This document shows, piece by piece, positions 41,648 to 49,726 of a stretch of DNA of 64,000 bases (positions are counted from its first letter, which is position 1; each line of letters opens with the position of its first letter). The notes beneath the pieces were generated by a model. The model did no database searches and was not told the DNA's origin. It saw only the letters and a list, made by a program, of their open reading frames with translations. The DNA lies in NCBI GenBank assembly GCA_009774235.1, contig VSNJ01000001.1:11995-75994 (forward strand), read 5' to 3'. A program made the position numbers and the translations under genes. This stretch comes from Lachnospiraceae bacterium. GTDB taxonomy: Bacteria; Bacillota; Clostridia; Lachnospirales; Lachnospiraceae.

Positions 41648-42404
41648 ATGTGGGTATTATAACATGGATTGCTTAGACGGCATGGAGCTTATAGAGGATA
41701 AAACCATAGATATGATACTTTGTGATTTGCCGTATGGGACGACAAGGAACGCATGGGACAGCGTAATACCGTTTGAAAAATTGTGGAAACAGTACGAACG
41801 CATTATTAAAGATAACGGAGTGATTGCGTTGTTTTCAGCACAGCCATTTACTACGGATTTGATAAACAGCAATAGAAAATTATTCCGTTATGATTTGGTG
41901 TGGGACAAAGTGCTATCAAGCGGATTTTTAAACGCACACAAGATGCCGTTAAGAACGCATGAAACAATCTGTATATTTTACAAAAAAGCGCCAAAGTATA
42001 ACCCGATTATGGAAACGAGGGGCAGACCGAGAGAAAAAGGAAATAAGGGAAATACAGATAATGGAAAAAGCTGCTACGGGGATTTTAACGCATATTCAAA
42101 AGTAAACAATGAGTATTTCCCTACAAGCATACTGCAATTTTCTAATGGAAATAGGAACGACGGGCGCATACATAGCACACAAAAACCAGTTTCTTTATGC
42201 GAATATCTGATAATGACATATACGGACGTTGGCGACTTGGTACTTGATAATTGCGCTGGTTCATGCACAACTGGGGTAGCGGCACATAAGACGGGCAGAA
42301 AATTTATCGGTTTTGAAATTGATAAGGAATATTACGAAAAATCCCAGAGGCGGCTGCAGCAAGAACAGGCACAAATAAACTTATTTGATATAGGGGCATT
42401 ATAG
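41640..42404 (+). CDS. DNA (N6-adenine or N4-cytosine) methyltransferase
   Basis: A 254-residue methyltransferase with the catalytic motif IV as DLPYG (residues 29-33) before the cofactor motif at the C-terminus (DNCAGSCTTGVAA), which is the beta-class order. STQKPVSLCEYLI is also typical. The first Pro of DPPY is Leu and the second Gly of the usual AGSGTTG is Cys; both are tolerated in phage enzymes. It lacks a partner restriction enzyme, so it probably protects phage DNA. It overlaps the previous gene by 8 bases. Confidence 0.9.
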   Translation: MIECGYYNMDCLDGMELIEDKTIDMILCDLPYGTTRNAWDSVIPFEKLWKQYERIIKDNGVIALFSAQPFTTDLINSNRKLFRYDLVWDKVLSSGFLNAHKMPLRTHETICIFYKKAPKYNPIMETRGRPREKGNKGNTDNGKSCYGDFNAYSKVNNEYFPTSILQFSNGNRNDGRIHSTQKPVSLCEYLIMTYTDVGDLVLDNCAGSCTTGVAAHKTGRKFIGFEIDKEYYEKSQRRLQQEQAQINLFDIGAL

Positions 42405-42416
42405 GGGTGAAATAGT

Positions 42417-42629
42417 ATGGCTGAAATCATTTTACACCCGTGCCACCCAGATTATTGTAAGGAATGTGTATTTTATGGCAGCAGTAATGGTGGCTGCCAG
42501 AGTGAGGACTACATACAAAACAGCTATAAGGTAAATTGCGTGTGGCATTATTGCAAATACAAGCGGAAAAGGCACACAGAAAGCGAGGCAGACAATGAGG
42601 CGACACAAACGGGAAAACCAGATACTTAA
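42417..42629 (+). CDS. Small Cys-rich phage protein
   Basis: A 70-residue protein with six Cys (HPDYCKECVFYG, GGCQ, VNCVWHYCKY), probably a zinc-binding fold. The function is not recognised. Its end overlaps the next gene. Confidence 0.6.
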   Translation: MAEIILHPCHPDYCKECVFYGSSNGGCQSEDYIQNSYKVNCVWHYCKYKRKRHTESEADNEATQTGKPDT

Positions 42630-42978
42630 AGGGCTGCTGCTGGCGGCAGCAGGCGTGGCAGCCTGCATAGCGGGGCTGATACTGTTTTTTATGTTCGTCT
42701 GGTGGCGGGCGCAGAACGCAGAGCCGACGACGGACGAAGAGGTAGCGGCGTTGATGCAGAGGCAGCAGGCAGAGCCGCTGGTTATCGAAACACCAGAGCC
42801 GACTACAGAGGGCAGTATAAGAGTATATGACTATGACGGCTGCTGTATCTACGCATACTATGGAGAAATCAAGATAAACAGCGACGGCAGGGACGGGCGG
42901 CAGATTGATATAGAGTGTGCGGGATATTTAGAGGGATACCAGCAGCACAGAGAACCAGAAAGCGGGGTAGAGGAATGA
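42595..42978 (+). CDS. Small single-pass membrane protein
   Basis: A 127-residue protein with a basic start, one membrane segment (LLLAAAGVAACIAGLILFFMFVW, residues about 14-36; shown only to mark the span) and an acidic outer part. Overlaps neighbours at both ends. Function unknown. Confidence 0.55.
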   Translation: MRRHKRENQILKGLLLAAAGVAACIAGLILFFMFVWWRAQNAEPTTDEEVAALMQRQQAEPLVIETPEPTTEGSIRVYDYDGCCIYAYYGEIKINSDGRDGRQIDIECAGYLEGYQQHREPESGVEE

Positions 42979-43190
42979 AATACAAATATTACAGCACACA
43001 GCGCCCAGTATCGGCGGGGACATACCCAAAGCCAAAGGATAACCGAGTTGCGCATATCCATAATTTTGATAGGCGGCAATATGTAGCGGAGATAGGGCGG
43101 CTTGCATGGGGCTATATTGAGTATGATAAGCCGTTACAAAATGAGGATATAGACGGCTACGAGCTTATACCCGCTGCTTTCTTTTCATAA
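42975..43190 (+). CDS. Small conserved mobile-element protein (YSTQRPV type)
   Basis: A 71-residue protein beginning MKYKYYSTQRPVSAGTYPK. Similar openings recur in small proteins on clostridial phages and conjugative elements, but I know no function. The ATG overlaps the previous stop (ATGA). Confidence 0.6.
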   Translation: MKYKYYSTQRPVSAGTYPKPKDNRVAHIHNFDRRQYVAEIGRLAWGYIEYDKPLQNEDIDGYELIPAAFFS

Positions 43191-43209
43191 CGAAAGAGGG
43201 GCAAACAAT

Positions 43210-43395
43210 ATGTATACATGGAAAAACGGGAACTACCAGCACGTAGGCGCAAATATTCAGAAAAGCATAAAAATAGACGCTGAAACGCTGGAAGTTATAG
43301 AGGGCGTAGAGGGGCGCAGCTTTTCTGATAAAGTGCGGAACATGGCAGCAGAGTACAGACGGTTAAAGTATGACGGGCTGGCGTCTAAAAAGTAA
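43210..43395 (+). CDS. Small ribbon-helix-helix-like protein
   Basis: A 61-residue protein in which KSIKIDAETLEVIEGV, then GRSFSDKVRNMAAEYRRL, has the beta-helix-helix pattern of CopG/Arc regulators. It is preceded by the repeated leader CGAAAGAGGGGCAAACA. Probably a DNA-binding regulator. Confidence 0.65.
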   Translation: MYTWKNGNYQHVGANIQKSIKIDAETLEVIEGVEGRSFSDKVRNMAAEYRRLKYDGLASKK

Positions 43396-43442
43396 TACCT
43401 ATTCAGGAATAAGTAATACTTTTGGGAAAGCGAGGGCAGCGC

Positions 43443-43718
43443 ATGAAAGAGAACGACGAGGAACGCAGGGCGCTTATACATAAATACTACCAGCTATACA
43501 GACCGCTACAGAAGAGGCACAGCTTAAGAGAGCATAGCCACTTTGACATATACGGCAATAATCTTATTGAAATCTGGGAGTATGAGGGCGACAGAAAAGG
43601 GCGTTGCATCTGCAAAGTAAAAGAGGACACAGAGATAGCGTGCTACCAGCGGGCAATAGAAATGCTGGAAAGCTACAGCGGAAAGGAAATAGTAAGACAT
43701 GGGAAAAGGGCAGGCTAA
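43443..43718 (+). CDS. Phage protein of unknown function
   Basis: A 91-residue charged protein with many Arg, Tyr and His; no domain recognised. Its 3' end overlaps the SSB-like gene by 20 bases. Confidence 0.5.
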   Translation: MKENDEERRALIHKYYQLYRPLQKRHSLREHSHFDIYGNNLIEIWEYEGDRKGRCICKVKEDTEIACYQRAIEMLESYSGKEIVRHGKRAG

Positions 43719-44442
43719 TAAGCCAGATTTTGTACGGGACATAAACACGGCGATTATGGAAGAACTGACGGCAGGCGGCATAAAGGACAATGCAGCAGGG
43801 CTGGCAGGGGAACTGAAAGAGATAGAAGAGGTTACGGAGCTTTGCGGGCTGCGTTTTAACGGTTATCTGGCAAAGATTGAAACACCACGCCCACGGGGGA
43901 CGCTGGACGAGGTTATAGTAGCTTTTACAAGAGAGGCAGCAGGCGCAAAGGGGGATATAACGATTGAGGCAATAAGGGAAAATCTTATAGGCAGCAAAGT
44001 TATAGCAGCTGGCGTAGTGCAGACGCTTAAGGACTTTGAGAGCGGTAAGGTGCTGGTATTCATTCTGGCAGATTTTATAAGAACGGCAAAAAGCCCTATG
44101 ATGCAGGACGACGTAGCGCTACGGGGAATTATTGCGCATGAGCCTATATATAGGACGACACCGAGGGGCAAGCGCATTACTGATATTTCAGTAATTGTTA
44201 AAAATGAGCTGACGGGTAACAAGTGTTTTATTCCCTGCATCTGCTGGCAGGAGCAGGCAGACGAGGTGGCGGGCTGGCAGCAGGGCGACACGGTAGAACT
44301 GCTGGGGAGATACCAGAGCCGCCAGTATGAAAAGGTTATTGATACTGACAGCGGCAGCAGGGAGCGGCGCACGGCTTATGAAATATCGGTACAGCTGATT
44401 AACAGAAAGGAGCTGGCGGCTAATGTGTGTATTTTGCGGTAA
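43699..44442 (+). CDS. Single-stranded DNA-binding (OB-fold) protein
   Basis: A 247-residue protein. The C-terminal half (about 145-240) has the SSB/OB pattern: a strand pair ending in KRITDISVIVKN, then CFIPCICWQEQADEVAGW, a G-D-T-V-E-L-L-G-R turn and YEISVQLINRK. The N-terminal half is not recognised and may be a second OB-like domain. It would coat single-stranded phage DNA, which fits the HUH initiator encoded downstream. Confidence 0.65.
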   Translation: MGKGQANKPDFVRDINTAIMEELTAGGIKDNAAGLAGELKEIEEVTELCGLRFNGYLAKIETPRPRGTLDEVIVAFTREAAGAKGDITIEAIRENLIGSKVIAAGVVQTLKDFESGKVLVFILADFIRTAKSPMMQDDVALRGIIAHEPIYRTTPRGKRITDISVIVKNELTGNKCFIPCICWQEQADEVAGWQQGDTVELLGRYQSRQYEKVIDTDSGSRERRTAYEISVQLINRKELAANVCILR

Positions 44443-44755
44443 TGCTGCCTGCACGCTGACAAAGCAGCAAGTAGTAGAGCGGGGCGCTATTCTGGAAAGC
44501 AACGCCTACGGCATTATGAGGCTGGCGACAGAGGAAAGCCCGCAGACATACAGCTTTAAGGACGTGCCAGCGTTTTACAGCTTAAGTGCGTTGATACCAG
44601 ACGAGGACGAGGAAAGCCCGCACGCATACTTACGCTTTGTCTTTGACGAGGACGAGGGGGTAGGCGAGTGCTGGGAAGAGCGGGAAGTAGAAAACCCGCT
44701 TGCGTGGCAGACAGAGCAGGAATTTATAGAACGATTTGAAAAAGGCGGCGCATGA
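44423..44755 (+). CDS. Acidic phage protein of unknown function
   Basis: A 110-residue, strongly acidic protein with a CVFCGNAAC motif at the start. Overlaps neighbours at both ends. Not recognised. Confidence 0.5.
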   Translation: MCVFCGNAACTLTKQQVVERGAILESNAYGIMRLATEESPQTYSFKDVPAFYSLSALIPDEDEESPHAYLRFVFDEDEGVGECWEEREVENPLAWQTEQEFIERFEKGGA

Positions 44756-45000
44756 CAGCCCGTGAAATCTGCCGCAGTTACCATGCCGCACGCCATAAGG
44801 CGCAGCAGATACAGATACTTGCAGAGCTGAACGACATAGACAGCCTGGAAATAATCAAGGCTTTAGTGCGTGGCGGGGAGAGGCTGCCAGACAGCACGGT
44901 AAACAAGCTGTATAAGCGGCTTGACAAGCTGGAAATGGAGATAAGGGAAAGAGAGCGGGAGTATAAGGCGATTGCGGCGGCACTGAAAGGAGAGGAATAG
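44752..45000 (+). CDS. Small helical phage protein
   Basis: An 82-residue protein, all helix by composition, with a C-terminal coiled coil (KRLDKLEMEIREREREYKAI). Not recognised. Starts inside the previous stop (ATGA). Confidence 0.5.
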   Translation: MTAREICRSYHAARHKAQQIQILAELNDIDSLEIIKALVRGGERLPDSTVNKLYKRLDKLEMEIREREREYKAIAAALKGEE

Positions 45001-45001
45001 A

Positions 45002-45490
45002 GTGAGGACAGTATACATATGCAGCCCGTATAGGGCGGATGACAGCGCCCAGCTGGATAGAAACATAGATTATGCGCAGGCGCTTACAAAGCAGGCGATA
45101 GAGGCGGGATTAGCGCCGATTACGCCACATTTATATATGACGCAGTGCTTAAACGAGGACAAGCCAGAGGAACGGGCGGCAGGCATGGCAGCAGGCTTAA
45201 CGCTGCTGAAAAGCTGCGACTTTGTGATAGTGGGCGTTAAGTACGGGATAAGCGAGGGAATGAGCGCCGAAATAGCGGCGGCAGATGCAGCGGGCATAGA
45301 GGTAGTGAACGCAGACAAGCTGCGCTACAAATTGGAACATGACCGTAGGGCGTGGCTGGAAGAGTACGCAAAGCTGCACGCCTGCGAGTTTTGCAGGGGC
45401 AGCAGGCTACACACTTGCACAAGCTACCGCTGCCAGCAGCCCTACAGAGAGGCTTACAAGTATGCAGAGAAACATTTTACAAGTGGATAA
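45002..45490 (+). CDS. Nucleoside 2-deoxyribosyltransferase-like (DUF4406/DUF7768-type) protein
   Basis: A 162-residue protein. The first ~105 residues (YICSPYRAD, then ALTKQAIEAGLAPITPHLYM, CDFVIVG, GISEGMSAEIAAADAAGIEV) follow the nucleoside 2-deoxyribosyltransferase fold with the conserved Glu in a Met-x-x-E-I-x-x-A helix. A Cys cluster near the end (HACEFCRG, TCTSYRC) may bind zinc. The start is GTG. Role in phage nucleotide metabolism is inferred. Confidence 0.7.
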   Translation: MRTVYICSPYRADDSAQLDRNIDYAQALTKQAIEAGLAPITPHLYMTQCLNEDKPEERAAGMAAGLTLLKSCDFVIVGVKYGISEGMSAEIAAADAAGIEVVNADKLRYKLEHDRRAWLEEYAKLHACEFCRGSRLHTCTSYRCQQPYREAYKYAEKHFTSG

Positions 45491-45496
45491 AGGAAA

Positions 45497-45544
45497 AGCC
45501 CCTACGGTACGGGAATACCATAGGGGCTAAGCTATACAGCTTTT
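45497..45544 (+). terminator. Terminator-like double hairpin in the early region
   Basis: AGCCCCTA(C)GGTA pairs with TACC(A)TAGGGGCT around CGGGAA (45497-45528), followed by a short AGCT-4-AGCT hairpin and TTTT. The gap 45491-45670 contains this and the ribosome site (AAGGAG) of the HUH gene, but no other gene. Confidence 0.65.
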
Positions 45545-45670
45545 ACAACCTAAAACCAGTATATCACTGTATGGCGAAAATATCAAGAAAAATGCGGGCT
45601 GCAAGCCTGCTTTATCACTTGATAAAAGTATTAGCTTTAGGACAAGGCTACCCAGAAAAGGAGAAAAAAT

Positions 45671-46438
45671 ATGCCATACGTGGAGAGGATTACAAGGGCT
45701 GGTAAAACCATAGAGATAGAGCGCTATTTTACGAGCAGATATAAAAAGCAGGGGATAAAGAGGGGGGATAAGGTTAAGCCCACCACAGAGCAGCAGGAGA
45801 AAATAAACACAAGGCAGGCAGAAAGAAAGCTGCGTATTCTGATAAATGCAAATTACGGATACGGTGACTATCATTTAGTGCTGGACTACATACGGAAAAA
45901 GGGAGAGCCAGAGAGAACAAAAGAGCAGATGCGCAAAGACATAGATATATTTCTAAGGGAGTGCCGCAAGGAGTATAAAAAGGCTGGGCTAGAGTTTAAA
46001 TACATACACGTAATGGAGATAGGCAAGAAAGGCGCAAGGCATCATCATTTAGTCATAAATCAGATAGACACAAAGATATTGCAGCAGTGCTGGTATAAGG
46101 CGTATGAGGGGCATAACAGAGTAAAAGTATTCCCTCTGGACGATAGCGGGAACTATGCGGAGCTGGCAGCGTATTTGATTAAATACACGGATACGCACAG
46201 AAAAGCAGAGGACGGGGCGCTACAAGGCAAGCGCTGGAATTGCAGCAGGAATTTAGTAAGACCAGAGCCAGAGATACGGATAATTTCAAGCCGTGAATGG
46301 TTTAAGGCAGAGGCAAGACCGATTAAGGGCTACTACGTAGACAAGGACAGCGTAAGCAAGGGAGTACATAGCCCAGAGTATTACGGATATGGGTATTTCA
46401 GATACACGCTTGTAAAAATGGAGAAAGAGGGGGGATAA
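45671..46438 (+). CDS. HUH-superfamily replication initiator (rolling-circle Rep, ORF2/G2P-like)
   Basis: A 255-residue protein with the HUH metal motif as ARHHHLVIN (His124-126) after the strand KYIHVMEIG, and a catalytic-Tyr motif AAYLIKYTDTH (Tyr168, Lys171, Tyr172). That layout matches replication-associated proteins of the phage G2P/ORF2 type, which nick DNA at an origin and stay bound to the 5' end. The rest is basic. Together with the SSB-like gene and parAB it suggests that the phage replicates or is kept as a plasmid at some stage (inference). Confidence 0.8.
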   Translation: MPYVERITRAGKTIEIERYFTSRYKKQGIKRGDKVKPTTEQQEKINTRQAERKLRILINANYGYGDYHLVLDYIRKKGEPERTKEQMRKDIDIFLRECRKEYKKAGLEFKYIHVMEIGKKGARHHHLVINQIDTKILQQCWYKAYEGHNRVKVFPLDDSGNYAELAAYLIKYTDTHRKAEDGALQGKRWNCSRNLVRPEPEIRIISSREWFKAEARPIKGYYVDKDSVSKGVHSPEYYGYGYFRYTLVKMEKEGG

Positions 46439-46439
46439 G

Positions 46440-46604
46440 ATGCAGGCAGTAAAGGTTATAGGGATTGCGGCAGCAGTCATAGGGGCAGGGCTTTTGAGTG
46501 CGGGGCTGGCAGCAGTAGGCGCACTGGCGGTAGCCATAAAGCACGCCAGCGAGGATATGAGGAACCGGGAACGCTGGAACGATAACGACGACAGAGGGGC
46601 ATAG
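46440..46604 (+). CDS. Small membrane protein
   Basis: A 54-residue ORF with one Ala/Gly-rich membrane segment (VIGIAAAVIGAGLLSAGLAA) and a charged tail. It starts 1 base after the HUH gene stop. Function unknown. Confidence 0.45.
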   Translation: MQAVKVIGIAAAVIGAGLLSAGLAAVGALAVAIKHASEDMRNRERWNDNDDRGA

Positions 46605-46607
46605 GGA

Positions 46608-46760
46608 ATGAGGCAGAGGCTTATATACTGGTTATTCCAGAAAGGCAAGAACTGTAAGCACTGCTGCATATGGTGTGAGTATTTCAGTATATGCAGGGCA
46701 GATGTGCTGGCGCAGAACGAAAGAGAGGAAAACCACGGAAAGGAGAGAGCGGGAACATGA
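46608..46760 (+). CDS. Small Cys-rich protein
   Basis: A 50-residue basic ORF with five Cys (NCKHCCIWC, SIC). Its stop overlaps the ATG of the VRR-NUC gene. Function unknown; the ORF is kept because it fills the space in an otherwise overlapping operon. Confidence 0.4.
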   Translation: MRQRLIYWLFQKGKNCKHCCIWCEYFSICRADVLAQNEREENHGKERAGT

Positions 46761-47167
46761 GGAACTTTAGGCTGGACGACGAGAGCGGGCATCAAGAGGC
46801 GCTATTTAGCTGGGCGGCATACCAGCAAGGGCGTATGCCAGAGTTAGAGTATCTGCATCATGTACCAAACGGCGGCAAAAGGGACAAGGCGACAGCCACG
46901 GCGCTTAAGAGGCAGGGCGTTAAGGCGGGAGTGCCAGACATTGTGCTACCAGCAGTACGGGCAGGATACCACGGGCTGTACATAGAGCTTAAGGCTGGAA
47001 AGAATACCACAACGGACAATCAGAAACGCTGGTTAGAGTATCTGCGGCAGCAGGGATATTATACGGCGGTATGCTATGGCTGGCAGCCAGCGGCAGAACT
47101 GATAGAGCGGTATTTACTGCACCCAGAAGAGCTTACACAAGAGCAGGAAACAATTACAATGCGCTAG
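46757..47167 (+). CDS. VRR-NUC domain nuclease
   Basis: A 136-residue PD-(D/E)XK nuclease of the VRR-NUC family: EYLHHVPNGGKR, GVKAGVPDIVLP (catalytic Asp), YIELKAGKN (Glu-x-Lys), then QKRWLEYLRQQGYYTAVCYG. Such phage nucleases act on branched DNA in replication or recombination. Start 46757 overlaps the previous stop. Confidence 0.88.
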   Translation: MRNFRLDDESGHQEALFSWAAYQQGRMPELEYLHHVPNGGKRDKATATALKRQGVKAGVPDIVLPAVRAGYHGLYIELKAGKNTTTDNQKRWLEYLRQQGYYTAVCYGWQPAAELIERYLLHPEELTQEQETITMR

Positions 47168-47193
47168 AGGCGGCGCAGAAAGAGAGGCAGAGA

Positions 47194-47946
47194 ATGAAAA
47201 CAATAAGCATTTTGAACTTAAAGGGCGGCGTAGCCAAGACCTTTACAGCGGCAAATATGGCGTATGAGCTTTACCGCAGGGGCTATAAAGTCCTGCTGCT
47301 GGATAATGACAAGCAGGGTAACTTAAGCAAGGCATACGGAAGATACGACGCAGAGAGCGTAGCGCCGATAACAAAGCTGCTTAGCGGGGAATGGTTAAAC
47401 CCAGAGGAAATAATACAGCATACGGAGTATGAGGGCATAGACATTATCACGGCGAATATGTCACTTTTCGGCGCTACATGGAATTTAACCAAAGAGGAAA
47501 ACGAAAACCAGACGGAGCGGTATAGCGCTTGCAAGTTATGGCACTATGATTACTGCATCATAGATAACCCGCCAGACATAGGGCTTAACGTGATAAATGC
47601 GTTGGCAATAACGGACGAGGTTATAGTACCCGTAAAGCTGGATAATTACGCTTTAGAGGGGCTGGACATTGTGGCAGAGCAGATAGAGGACGTAAAAGAG
47701 TATAACCCAGCAATTAAGCTGGCGGGCGTTCTGATTACGTCATACCAGAACACGGACGGGGAGAGCGCAGGCGTGGAGTGGCTGGAAGAGCAGGGAATAT
47801 ATAATATTCTGGGGATTGTAAGATATTCAAAAAAAGTAGCGGAAAATTCTTTCCTGCAAAAGCCTATCTATGAGTATAGCCAGTGCTGCGGGGCGGCGCA
47901 GGGGTACAAGAAATTTGTGACGGCATATACGGGGAAAGCGAGGTAA
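47194..47946 (+). CDS. parA: ParA-family partition ATPase
   Basis: A 250-residue ParA/Soj-type ATPase. The deviant Walker A reads KGGVAKT (residues 10-16; usually KGGVGKT) with both key lysines kept. The next motifs are LLLDNDKQGNLS (usual form D-x-D-P-Q-G-N) and DYCIIDNPPDIG. The C-terminal half is normal for the family. A ParB-like gene follows 244 bases later, so the pair forms a partition module. Confidence 0.88.
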   Translation: MKTISILNLKGGVAKTFTAANMAYELYRRGYKVLLLDNDKQGNLSKAYGRYDAESVAPITKLLSGEWLNPEEIIQHTEYEGIDIITANMSLFGATWNLTKEENENQTERYSACKLWHYDYCIIDNPPDIGLNVINALAITDEVIVPVKLDNYALEGLDIVAEQIEDVKEYNPAIKLAGVLITSYQNTDGESAGVEWLEEQGIYNILGIVRYSKKVAENSFLQKPIYEYSQCCGAAQGYKKFVTAYTGKAR

Positions 47947-47951
47947 AGAAA

Positions 47952-48185
47952 ATGGGAAAAGAAAACTATAGAAAAGATTATCAGATAGCAGGATATAGAT
48001 TTGTTGAGTGCATATTATGCGGGAAACGTTATAATGCTGGGCGTGGTGGAAATGGTGCAGGGGTAAGGTACTGCCAAGCGTTAAAAAATGATTGGTGGGC
48101 TAGGCATATAGGGGAAGAAAGCGAAGAGAAAATACACGTACAAGAAAAAGACATAACATTGTGTGAAAAGATGAAAGCGAGGTAA
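47952..48185 (+). CDS. Small protein between parA and parB
   Basis: A 77-residue basic protein with CILCGKRYNAGRGGNGAG and a further Cys pair, perhaps a small zinc-binding protein. Start 47952 lies after the parA stop. Not recognised. Confidence 0.5.
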   Translation: MGKENYRKDYQIAGYRFVECILCGKRYNAGRGGNGAGVRYCQALKNDWWARHIGEESEEKIHVQEKDITLCEKMKAR

Positions 48186-48190
48186 AGAAT

Positions 48191-49327
48191 ATGGCAAAGT
48201 TTGGTATAAATGACATTTTGAACGCAAAGACAAAGGCAGCGGGAGCGCCAACAGCGGCAGAGGGATACAAAGAGATTTATTTAAGCCCGTATGAGGTAAA
48301 GGCGGCGCAGGAGAACACGCACCAGAGCTTAGAGAACATAGAGGAACTGGCAGACAGCTTTTTACACGTAGGGCAAGAGCAACCAACGGTTTTAGCGAGG
48401 ATAAAGGGCGAGTATTTCATAATCGACGGACACAGACGCAACGCCGCTAATATTCTGAATTTGGAGCGGGGACATAAGGAGTATAAAAAAGTCCTTTACC
48501 GCTATATGGATATGAGCGAGGCTATGTATGAGCTGCGGCTGCTGGCTGGCAACGGATACACGCAGCCGCTTACGGCATATGAGAAAACAAGGTTAGTAGA
48601 GCGCACCAAAGCGGCGCTGATGCGGGCAAAGGAAGAGGACGGGCTAGAGATACAAGGAAAAATGCGGGATTTGATAGCCGCTATGCTGAATGAAAGCAGC
48701 ACAAACGTAGCCAGAATGGAGAGCATAAACAATAACGCCACGCCAGAGGTAAAAGAGCAGCTTAAGAGCGGCAATATGGGCATCACTGCTGCTTATGAGG
48801 CTGCAAAGCTGCCGCCAGAAGAGCAGAAAGCTATTGCTGATAAAGTGGCAGCGGGCGAGGACATAAGGGCAAAGGAGATAGCCGCAAAGGTGGCAGAGAA
48901 AACAGCAGCCAAAGCCGCAGAGGACGCAGAGCAGGCGCAGCGGGATTATGAAAAGCAGCAGGAAGAGAGTGACAAAGAGATAGAAAAGGCAGAGCGCAAG
49001 CGGGAAGAGGCAGAGGAAAAGGCAAAAGAGGCAGAATTAGCCGCCCAGCACGCAAAGGTACTGCGGGAGTGGGTAAAGGAGAGCGTAAGCGCCGCAACGA
49101 AAGCCGCCGCAGATGCCGTGCTAAAGGTGTCCGAAACGGACACGCCGCAAAAGGACTGGAATAATACGGAGTGGGTAGTATTTACCGCAAGGGAGATTAT
49201 GCAGCAGGCAGACAAGGTAAGCGAGGACGATTTATATTTACTGCATGAAATCATGTTGCGCTGCCAGACAGAGCCGCAGGACGCAGCGGGGGGGGGCAGA
49301 GCAGATAGCGGGACAAATGAGCATTGA
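48191..49327 (+). CDS. parB: ParB-family partition protein with long coiled coil
   Basis: A 378-residue protein. The ParB N-terminal nuclease/CTP-binding fold (about 28-110) has the GHRRNAA motif (80-86), followed by a helix-turn-helix region (LIAAMLNESSTNVARMESIN), a charged coiled coil of about 90 residues and a short C-terminal part. It should bind a centromere-like site and be moved by ParA. A run of nine G (49288-49296) lies just before the end; with eight G the frame would continue to AGQMSIEDYQKGGQ, so the present C-terminus may be a slipped version. Confidence 0.85.
   Translation: MAKFGINDILNAKTKAAGAPTAAEGYKEIYLSPYEVKAAQENTHQSLENIEELADSFLHVGQEQPTVLARIKGEYFIIDGHRRNAANILNLERGHKEYKKVLYRYMDMSEAMYELRLLAGNGYTQPLTAYEKTRLVERTKAALMRAKEEDGLEIQGKMRDLIAAMLNESSTNVARMESINNNATPEVKEQLKSGNMGITAAYEAAKLPPEEQKAIADKVAAGEDIRAKEIAAKVAEKTAAKAAEDAEQAQRDYEKQQEESDKEIEKAERKREEAEEKAKEAELAAQHAKVLREWVKESVSAATKAAADAVLKVSETDTPQKDWNNTEWVVFTAREIMQQADKVSEDDLYLLHEIMLRCQTEPQDAAGGGRADSGTNEH
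49127..49143. repeat. Perfect 17-bp palindrome, copy 1 (inside parB)
   Basis: GTGTCCGAAACGGACAC: two 7-bp arms around AAA. An identical copy is at 57946-57962. Both lie in coding sequence and encode V-S-E-T-D-T in unrelated proteins, which points to selection on the DNA. Candidate parS or dispersed operator. Confidence 0.7.
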
Positions 49328-49354
49328 GGACTACCAGAAAGGCGGGCAGTAGGC

Positions 49355-49726
49355 ATGGACGGGCTGATAATCAAAGAAAAGTGGTTAAGGCTGATTTTAA
49401 GCGGCTTGAAAAGCTGGGAAATACGGGGCAGCAGGACAAAAAAGAGAGGCACAATATATTTAATCCAAAGCGGCAGCAGTCACATTATGGGACAAGTGGA
49501 TATTGTAGACTGCATAGAGCTTACAAAAGAGAGGTACGAGAAAAACAGAGGAAAGCACTGTATAGAGGCGGGCTGGGAAAGCCTGCCTTACAGTGTTCCT
49601 TACGCATGGGTACTTGAAAATTGTGTGCAGTACCAAAAGCCGATACCGTATAAGCACCCACAAGGGGCGGTTATCTGGGTAAAAGGTATAGCACGGGAAA
49701 GAGAGGTAGAACAGCATGAAGTATAG
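49355..49726 (+). CDS. ASCH-domain protein
   Basis: A 123-residue protein with the ASCH pattern: GLIIKEKWLRLILSGLKSWE, then IYLIQSGSSHIMGQVDI and a C-terminal GAVIWVKGI strand. ASCH domains bind RNA or modified nucleosides; the exact role in phages is not known. Confidence 0.8.
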   Translation: MDGLIIKEKWLRLILSGLKSWEIRGSRTKKRGTIYLIQSGSSHIMGQVDIVDCIELTKERYEKNRGKHCIEAGWESLPYSVPYAWVLENCVQYQKPIPYKHPQGAVIWVKGIAREREVEQHEV

